Origin: Methanobrevibacter_A sp964547125
GTDB lineage: Archaea; Methanobacteriota; Methanobacteria; Methanobacteriales; Methanobacteriaceae
Direction: 5' to 3'
Length of the DNA stretch: 10,619 nucleotides
Assembly (NCBI GenBank): GCA_964547125.1
Contig: CAZJLS010000062.1
Coordinates: 1-10,619, forward strand
Shown here: piece after piece, positions 6,217 through 10,619 of the stretch
Layout of the letters: every line of letters starts with the position of its first letter
Position numbering within the stretch: position 1 is the first letter of the stretch
Position numbers and translations under genes: made by a program
The notes under the pieces: generated by a model
What the model saw: only the letters and a program-made list of their open reading frames with translations
What the model was told of the DNA's origin: nothing
The model's database searches: none

Positions 6217-6624
6217 TTATTTATACATTTCTTTTGGATCAAACAGTCTTTCGGATATTGTTTTGATTTCATCAGGTTTTATATCTGTTATATCCTGTGT
6301 TTCTAGGTTTAATTGTCTAAAGAAGCATGAGCGGTATCCTTCATGACATGCTGCTCCTTTTTGATCTATTTTTAATATTATTGCATCTGCATCACAGTCA
6401 ACCAATATTTCTTTTACATTTTGTGTGTTTCCACTGGATTCTCCTTTCATCCATTGTTGTCCTCTAGATGTACTGTAGTAGTGCGCTTTTTTAGTTTTTA
6501 ATGTTTCTTCTAAAGCTTCCTGATTCATAAATGCTACCATAAGCACATCATTAGTTTGATAATCTTGTGCAACTGCAATTATAAGGTTTTCACCGTTTTT
6601 TTCTAATCTGAAATTCATTTCCAT
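6217..6624 (-). CDS. hisI: Phosphoribosyl-AMP cyclohydrolase
   Basis: Opens the purine ring of phosphoribosyl-AMP to give ProFAR, the third step of histidine synthesis, in the cytoplasm. The 135-residue protein carries the full signature: WMKGESSGNTQ (58-68), VDCDADA (75-81) with the Mg-binding D76, D78, D80 and the zinc ligand C77, and GAACHEGYRSCF (90-101) with C93 and C100 as remaining zinc ligands. It is the stand-alone archaeal form, with no HisE fused at the end. ATG 6624 is chosen over ATG 6618 since AGGGG in the end of hisS (about 6640-6636) lies at a usual distance. It starts 6 bp after the hisS stop and ends 11 bp before the next gene. I see no other his genes in the window. Confidence 0.95.
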   Translation of the reverse strand: MEMNFRLEKNGENLIIAVAQDYQTNDVLMVAFMNQEALEETLKTKKAHYYSTSRGQQWMKGESSGNTQNVKEILVDCDADAIILKIDQKGAACHEGYRSCFFRQLNLETQDITDIKPDEIKTISERLFDPKEMYK

Positions 6625-6630
6625 AATATT

Positions 6631-7923
6631 TTATTCCCCTTTTATTGTTTTAACCATATCTTCTATTGGTACTTCTTCCTGGTTTCCTGTTTCCATATTT
6701 TTTATTGTTACTTTACCTTCATCAAGTTCTCTTTTTCCAACAATAACCAAGTATGGAGCATTTAATTTATTTGCAAAATTTAATGATTTTTTAAATTTAC
6801 GATTAAATAATTCAATTTCACAACGTACATCTTCACTTCTAAGTTTATCTACAATATTAAATGCATCAAGATAAGTATCCTTGTTAATTGGAAGTACATA
6901 TGCATCAATGTATGATTTTTCAGTATTTATTGGTATGTTTAATTCTTTTAAGGCATTTACTAAACGGTCAAATCCAAATGCAAAACCTGTGGATTCTACT
7001 TCCTCTCCACCAAATAATTTAACTAGACTGTATGTTCCTCCACCACAGACCTGTTTTTGTGCACCAAGACTTGGAACATAAACTTCAAATACAATACCAG
7101 TATAATAATCTAAACCTCTTGCAACAGCCAAATTCAATTTATAATTACCTACATTATAAGCATCTAATATCTCAGTTAATTCTTTAAGTTGATTAAATGA
7201 ATCTCCACATTCAGGATAATCTTTAATTAAATCTTCAATATCCCCTAAAATGTCACATGTTCCAACAATATCTATTAATTTTAATAATTTTTCACTTAAT
7301 ATTTCATCTTTTATTAGTGAATTTGGACCTGTTAGAGAATTTTTAAGTAAATCCTTATCCGCTTTATCGATTATGGTTATTATTTCTGTTTGTGTCTCAT
7401 CAGATATTTGAAAGTGTTGGAATAAACCTCGTATAATTCCTAAATGATTTATATTGATTTCAGCATTAATATTTAAATTTGAAAGTGCTTTATTACATAA
7501 GCTTATTACTTCTGCTTCACCTTGTGGGCTTTTAGCACCAATAAGTTCACAACCAAACTGCCAGAACTGTCTAAAACGTCCTTTCTGTGGACGTTCATAT
7601 CTAAAACAACTACCATAATAATATAGTTTTATTGGTTTTGCAGTCATACTTAATTCATTTAAATATAAACGTGCAACAGGAGCTGTAATTTCAGGTCTTA
7701 ATGTAATATCACGGTCACTTTTATCTTTGAAATTATATAATTGATTCACAATCTCATCACCAGATTTAGTTGTGAATAATTTTAAATCCTCAAATAATGG
7801 TGTTTTAATTTCTCTAAAAGCATAAGATTCGAAAGTTTTTCTTAAAACTTTTTCAACTTCTTTACGTTCTCTCATTTCATCAAATAAAAAATCTCTTGTT
7901 CCTCTAGGTCTTTCAAATTCCAT
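6631..7923 (-). CDS. hisS: Histidyl-tRNA synthetase
   Basis: Class II aminoacyl-tRNA synthetase that charges tRNA-His. At 430 residues it has normal length. Visible elements: MEFERPRGTRDFLFDEM start typical of the family; TLRPEIT (74-80); motif 2 YYYGSCFRYERPQKGRFRQF (101-120); histidine-specific ARGLDYYTGIVFEVY (268-282); motif 3 region STGFAFGFDRLV (311-322); and the anticodon-binding domain from about 335 (DAYVLPIN to LVIVGKRELDEGKVTIKN). First gene of the operon leading to hisI, the PIN-ATPase-KH gene and the TIM-barrel gene. ATG 7923 is the family start; upstream AGGATTTG is only a weak ribosome site, and the TATA-like sequence nearby suggests a very short leader. Its codons end mostly in T or A, unlike the downstream genes. 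Confidence 0.96.
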   Translation of the reverse strand: MEFERPRGTRDFLFDEMRERKEVEKVLRKTFESYAFREIKTPLFEDLKLFTTKSGDEIVNQLYNFKDKSDRDITLRPEITAPVARLYLNELSMTAKPIKLYYYGSCFRYERPQKGRFRQFWQFGCELIGAKSPQGEAEVISLCNKALSNLNINAEININHLGIIRGLFQHFQISDETQTEIITIIDKADKDLLKNSLTGPNSLIKDEILSEKLLKLIDIVGTCDILGDIEDLIKDYPECGDSFNQLKELTEILDAYNVGNYKLNLAVARGLDYYTGIVFEVYVPSLGAQKQVCGGGTYSLVKLFGGEEVESTGFAFGFDRLVNALKELNIPINTEKSYIDAYVLPINKDTYLDAFNIVDKLRSEDVRCEIELFNRKFKKSLNFANKLNAPYLVIVGKRELDEGKVTIKNMETGNQEEVPIEDMVKTIKGE

Positions 7924-7944
7924 AATCTATAACACAAATCCTAA

Positions 7945-7966
7945 ATTTTACATATAAGTAAATATT
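7945..7966 (-). promoter_or_regulatory. Likely promoter of the hisS operon
   Basis: On the minus strand ttacttatatgtaaaatt includes a TATA-like CTTATATG about 28-36 nt before the hisS ATG. With the usual archaeal TATA-to-start distance, transcription would begin only a few bases upstream of the codon. Flanking DNA is so A/T-rich that this remains a guess. Confidence 0.35.
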
Positions 7967-8038
7967 TTATTATAATATAATTATTAGTTCTCAAAGTTTA
8001 TAAAATTTCTATAAAAAAAAATAAGTTTCTACTAAAGT

Positions 8039-8080
8039 GAGGAACACCCTACGTAATTAGACCAAAAAAATGATGTCCTC
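8039..8080. other. Imperfect inverted repeat of higher GC between cstA and hisS
   Basis: GAGGAACA (8039-8046) can pair with TGTCCTC (8074-8080), giving 7 bp with one bulged A and a loop of about 27 nt that contains ACCCTACG. The segment is clearly richer in G and C than the A/T sequence on both sides. It could be part of the cstA 3' end, a small RNA or an operator. Nothing further is supported. Confidence 0.35.
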
Positions 8081-8109
8081 AAAAAAAATTAAAGAAAAAA
8101 ATATAAAAA
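8081..8109 (-). terminator. U-rich terminator region of cstA
   Basis: Just after the cstA stop the minus strand runs ctttttatatttttttcttt and on into TTTTTTTT. Archaeal transcription commonly ends at such U-rich tracts without a hairpin. The position 20-50 nt beyond the stop fits. Confidence 0.45.
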
Positions 8110-8130
8110 GACTAAAAATTGAAAAAATTC

Positions 8131-9525
8131 TTAAATTGACGACTTTGATTTTTTAAGAAATATTACTGTAATAATAGCTGTTGCAATAACTGAAATCACA
8201 TTAGCAACCATTGAAGGTAATCTTAAACCTTCAGGAGCCTGTAGAATATATCCAATTGCAATTAATGTGCACACAATTGCCGGAAGCAATGCAATAATAT
8301 ATGGTTTTTTCTTATTAATAAGATAAGCACTTGCAACATATAACAATACTGTAGCCATTATTAATTGAGATACAGCAAAATATCTCCAAATTAAACTAAA
8401 ATCAACAAAAGTTAAGGCAAATGCTACTAAAAACAATGGAATAGCAACTTTAAGTCGTGGAATTATTTTTTCATGGTTGAGATGGAGTTCATCTGCAATT
8501 GTTATTCTTGAACTTCTAAGTGCGGTATCACCTGATGTAACTGGACAGATAACAACTCCAATAATAGTTAAAACTAAACCAACAGGTCCAACTAATGTTT
8601 TTGCCATTTCATAAACTCCTATTGATGGTGTTGCACCATAGATTACTGCAAGCTGAGGCTGTCCATGGAAAAATGCCATTGCAATTGCAGCCCAAACAAG
8701 AGCAACTAAACCTTCTAGAACCATAGACCCATAAAATACTGGTCTAGCATCCTTCTCATTTTCAACACATCTTGCAACAATTGGAGATTGAGATGCATGA
8801 AAACCTGAAATAGCACCACAAGCAATAGTAACAAACAAATAAGGAAAGATGCTTTTATCAGTTAAATACAAACCAGGCGTTGTTAACTCAGGAATAGAAT
8901 ATGATGGATTTAAAATTAACGCCCCAATCATCAACACGGCCATAATCAACAATAATGCTCCAAAAATAGGATATATCTTTCCAATAATTTTATCAACTGG
9001 AAATACAGTTGCAATTAAAAAATAACTGAATATTATTATTGTCCAAATAAGTATAGGAATATTAGTTATGCCTGTGAGCAAACCTGCAGCTCCTTCTGCA
9101 AAAGTAGCTGAAACAAAAATACCTGTAAGTATAATAAGAACCGCCATGAATTTTTGGATTTTAGTTCCCAAATATTTTGAAATAATCTTCGGCATTGTGA
9201 ATCCATCATTTCGCATAGACATAAAACCTGAAAAGAAGTCATGAACACCTCCAATAAAAATTGTACCCACAACAATCCATATAAATGCAGCAGGACCAAA
9301 TAAAGCACCTTGTATTGCTCCAAAAATAGGCCCTAAACCTGCAATATTTAAAAAATGAACTAAAAAATTCTTAATTTTAGACAAAGGCACATAATCAACA
9401 CCATCTCTCAGTCTGAATGCAGGTGTTTGACGAGTTTCATCAACACCAGAAACTTTTTCAATAAATTTTCCATAAACAAAGTACGAAGCAACTAATACCA
9501 AAACACAAATAATAAATGTATACAT
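8131..9525 (-). CDS. cstA: Carbon starvation protein A family transporter
   Basis: CstA-family proteins are multi-span membrane transporters; bacterial members take up peptides or pyruvate. This 464-residue protein begins with a hydrophobic helix (MYTFIICVLVLVASYFVYGK) and has about a dozen more hydrophobic segments. Family hallmarks are clear: FHLN-like HFLNIAGLGPIFGAIQGALF (57-76), GGVHDFFSGFMSMRN (92-106), GFHASQSPIVARCVENEKDA (241-260) and TSGDTALRSSR (330-340). It is shorter than the roughly 700-residue E. coli CstA and matches the short form found in anaerobes and archaea. The substrate here is unknown. ATG 9525 is the natural start; there is no Shine-Dalgarno, and a perfect 16-bp palindrome CAATAATATATTATTG ends just before it. 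It stands alone on the minus strand, with repeats upstream that may regulate it. Confidence 0.92.
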   Translation of the reverse strand: MYTFIICVLVLVASYFVYGKFIEKVSGVDETRQTPAFRLRDGVDYVPLSKIKNFLVHFLNIAGLGPIFGAIQGALFGPAAFIWIVVGTIFIGGVHDFFSGFMSMRNDGFTMPKIISKYLGTKIQKFMAVLIILTGIFVSATFAEGAAGLLTGITNIPILIWTIIIFSYFLIATVFPVDKIIGKIYPIFGALLLIMAVLMIGALILNPSYSIPELTTPGLYLTDKSIFPYLFVTIACGAISGFHASQSPIVARCVENEKDARPVFYGSMVLEGLVALVWAAIAMAFFHGQPQLAVIYGATPSIGVYEMAKTLVGPVGLVLTIIGVVICPVTSGDTALRSSRITIADELHLNHEKIIPRLKVAIPLFLVAFALTFVDFSLIWRYFAVSQLIMATVLLYVASAYLINKKKPYIIALLPAIVCTLIAIGYILQAPEGLRLPSMVANVISVIATAIITVIFLKKSKSSI

Positions 9526-9561
9526 AATAATATATTATTGATTTTTGATTTTTAAAAATAT

Positions 9562-9587
9562 TAACATTAATTGATGTAACATTAATT
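9562..9587 (-). promoter_or_regulatory. Paired direct repeats upstream of cstA
   Basis: TAACATTAATT occurs twice (9562-9572 and 9577-9587), 15 bp apart, 37-62 nt before the cstA start. On the minus strand this is AATTAATGTTA twice, followed by TAATATTTTTAAAA, a possible TATA region. Two equal sites at a promoter suggest a regulator binding site, though low complexity makes chance possible. Confidence 0.35.
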
Positions 9588-9617
9588 TGAATATTTTTTC
9601 AATTTAGTCCTATTTTT

Positions 9618-9654
9618 GTTTTATTTATGTTTGTGTTGTAAATTTAATTTCAAT
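9618..9654. repeat. Dispersed intergenic repeat, copy between cstA and the zinc-ribbon gene
   Basis: Starts gttttatttatgtttgtgtt (9618-9637), which recurs exactly at 10226-10245. Its second part, tatgtttgtgttgtaaattt to tttcaa (9626-9653), matches 1368-1395 at 26 of 28 positions. All three copies are in the same orientation and intergenic. Function unknown. Confidence 0.5.
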
Positions 9655-9761
9655 ACCCTCTTCAAAAGAAAAATCATGCCAGAAATAATGAAAATAAAAA
9701 TAGAGATATTGTTAAAAAGACTTCTAAAAAAAATAATTTTATAATTTCTTTTAATTAATAT

Positions 9762-10124
9762 TTATAATATTAATATGATTATTGGTAGTAATATGCATAA
9801 TAATACGAATATTATTAATAATGTTATAAAGTAATCTACTTTTAGTTTTTCTAATCCTTTTGCTCTTTTATATCGTATTGATAGTGCTTCATCGGATTTT
9901 GGAGCGTATTTTAATATTTCATCATCTGTTAATATGCTAGTGTTTGGTTGTTTACCTTTTGTTTCAATTAGTCTTTTTATTTCTTTTTGTTTTAAATCTG
10001 CTTCAGAGTCAATGCTTTCTAGACTTAAATTTGGATATTTGGTTCCACAGGCACTACATGTCACTATACCCTTTTCTTCTATGAGTTTGGTGTTTCCACA
10101 ATTTTCACATATTAAGTTTGTCAT
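9762..10124 (-). CDS. Small zinc-ribbon protein with a C-terminal membrane anchor
   Basis: A 120-residue protein with an N-terminal zinc ribbon: ICENCG and VTCSACG supply C6, C9, C23 and C26. A charged, helical middle follows (residues 35-95, with TDDEILKYAPKSDEALSIRY), then one strongly hydrophobic segment at about 97-120 (YFITLLIIFVLLCILLPIII) that runs to the very end. Tail-anchored zinc-ribbon proteins of this kind are common in methanogens and mostly uncharacterised; I assign no function. Start ATG 10124 is the only sensible one; upstream AGGTTATTGAT is a weak ribosome site about 15 nt away. It is divergent from the MATE gene to its right and convergent with nothing; 236 bp of A/T-rich repeat-bearing sequence separates it from cstA. 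Confidence 0.75.
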   Translation of the reverse strand: MTNLICENCGNTKLIEEKGIVTCSACGTKYPNLSLESIDSEADLKQKEIKRLIETKGKQPNTSILTDDEILKYAPKSDEALSIRYKRAKGLEKLKVDYFITLLIIFVLLCILLPIIILIL

Positions 10125-10225
10125 TTTTAAATCAATAACCTTTTAAATTTTCTATTATAATAACAGTATTTATTTTTTATAGTATATGTTTCTTTTTTGT
10201 TACAGTGATGATGAATGAGGAATAA

Positions 10226-10245
10226 GTTTTATTTATGTTTGTGTT
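10226..10245. repeat. Dispersed intergenic repeat, third copy
   Basis: The 20 bases gttttatttatgtttgtgtt are identical to 9618-9637 and lie about 100 bp upstream of the zinc-ribbon start, on the side facing the MATE gene. The flanks then diverge. Confidence 0.5.
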
Positions 10246-10276
10246 ATTAAATGTTAAAATTACATAATTTATAAAG

Positions 10277-10371
10277 ATAATGAAAATTGTATTATAATGC
10301 AAAAAACACACATCACATTACATAATGAAAATTGTATTATAATGCAAAAAACACACATCACATTACATAAT
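10277..10371. repeat. Perfect 45-bp tandem duplication before the MATE gene
   Basis: Period 45 holds without mismatch from 10277 to 10371, just over two copies, first unit 10279-10323 (aatgaaaattgtattataat then gcaaaaaacacacatcacat and tacat). A looser third copy of the core AATTGTAT...TGCAAAAAA lies at 10388-10416. The array ends about 100 bp before the MATE start. It fills most of the 350-bp gap between the zinc-ribbon and MATE genes, in which I see no gene. Confidence 0.92.
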
Positions 10372-10435
10372 TAATCCTAAAAAAAAGAATTGTATCATAT
10401 ATGTAGTGCAAAAAAATAAATAAAACTTAAATACC

Positions 10436-10448
10436 AATATTATATTTT
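10436..10448 (+). promoter_or_regulatory. Likely TATA element of the MATE gene
   Basis: aatattatatttt lies 27-39 nt before the ATG at 10475, a usual distance for an archaeal gene with a short leader. A second candidate, aaaacttaaata, lies just upstream. Support is by position and composition only. Confidence 0.35.
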
Positions 10449-10474
10449 ATGAATTAATCTTTTTTTTGATAAGT

Positions 10475-10619
10475 ATGAACATTTCTAATTTATTTAAAAC
10501 TCCTGAAAATTATTTATATACTAATAAAGCATTGCTCTATTTATTTATTCCTCTTTTGGTTGAATATGCTTTAGAATTTTTTGTAGGTTTAGCTGACTCT
10601 ATTATGGTTGCATCATTAG
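10475..10619 (+). CDS. MATE-family efflux transporter, N-terminal part (cut by window edge)
   Basis: The first 48 residues are present, the frame being open to the window end. After a short polar start (MNISNLFKTPENYLYTNKAL) comes LYLFIPLLVEYALEFFVGLA and DSIMVASL. The pattern of a first helix with I-P-x-x-x-E followed by G-x-A-D-S-I-M-V is typical of MATE (multi-antimicrobial extrusion) and related MOP-superfamily transporters, where this segment forms the first membrane helix and loop. These proteins export drugs or metabolites using a cation gradient. The gene is divergent from the zinc-ribbon gene; no clear ribosome site precedes ATG 10475. The missing C-terminus prevents a finer call. 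Confidence 0.75.
   Translation, partial: MNISNLFKTPENYLYTNKALLYLFIPLLVEYALEFFVGLADSIMVASL

Noticed and set aside
2521..6346. Long hydrophobic Leu/Val/Phe/Cys-rich frames on the + strand
   Set aside because: They are antisense to the strong minus-strand genes and arise from their T/G-rich complement; none has a ribosome site or a recognisable domain.
9677..9745. 22-codon + strand frame starting MPEIMKIK
   Set aside because: Too short, no ribosome site and no similarity I can recognise; expected by chance in A-rich DNA.
10205..10211. Box C motif GTGATGA of a C/D RNA (also ATGATGT near 8070)
   Set aside because: No CTGA D box follows at a suitable distance in either place.
10277..10371. CRISPR array
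   Set aside because: The 45-bp units are directly adjacent with no unique spacers and there are only two, so this is a tandem duplication.

Overview
The window looks like chromosomal DNA of a very AT-rich methanogenic archaeon of the Methanobacteriales, most likely Methanosphaera or a close relative. This is inferred from the low GC, the archaeal PIN-ATPase-KH protein, stand-alone hisI next to hisS, GGTGA/GGAG ribosome binding sites, Asn/Thr/Lys-rich proteins and U-rich ends without strong hairpins. The species is not proven by anything seen here.

Left part (1-2500) is a decayed accessory region. After the end of an unknown gene (1-138) comes a Bro-N/DinD-like pseudogene with a lost start, a frameshift and a nonsense codon. 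Next is a RelE/ParE-type toxin broken by an exact 22-bp tandem duplication, overlapped by its intact antitoxin, which has a palindromic operator at its promoter. Then follows an MNT-HEPN module: the MNT nucleotidyltransferase (antitoxin) is intact, but the HEPN toxin needs a -1 shift to be full length. Last is a short frameshifted remnant of an unidentified gene (2330-2469). In both toxin-antitoxin pairs the toxin is damaged and the antitoxin is open.

Middle part (2514-7923), all on the minus strand: hisS, hisI, a PIN-ATPase-KH protein and a TIM-barrel xylose isomerase-like protein form a tight operon (gaps of 6, 11 and 19 bp) read from about 7930 leftwards. An unrecognised 336-residue coiled-coil protein follows after 67 bp. 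Base composition of the coding strand changes inside this block: hisS prefers T-ending codons, whereas the coiled-coil gene and much of the PIN-ATPase-KH gene prefer C-ending codons (AAC, TAC, CAC, GAC) and are very C-over-G skewed.

Right part (7924-10619): a CstA-family transporter (minus), a small zinc-ribbon membrane protein (minus), and the start of a MATE-family efflux protein (plus) running off the end. The intergenic regions here hold a 20-37 bp dispersed repeat, paired 11-bp direct repeats before cstA and a perfect 45-bp tandem duplication before the MATE gene.

I see no CRISPR array, no rRNA or tRNA, and no complete mobile element. The most interesting material is the broken toxins beside intact antitoxins and the repeats around them.
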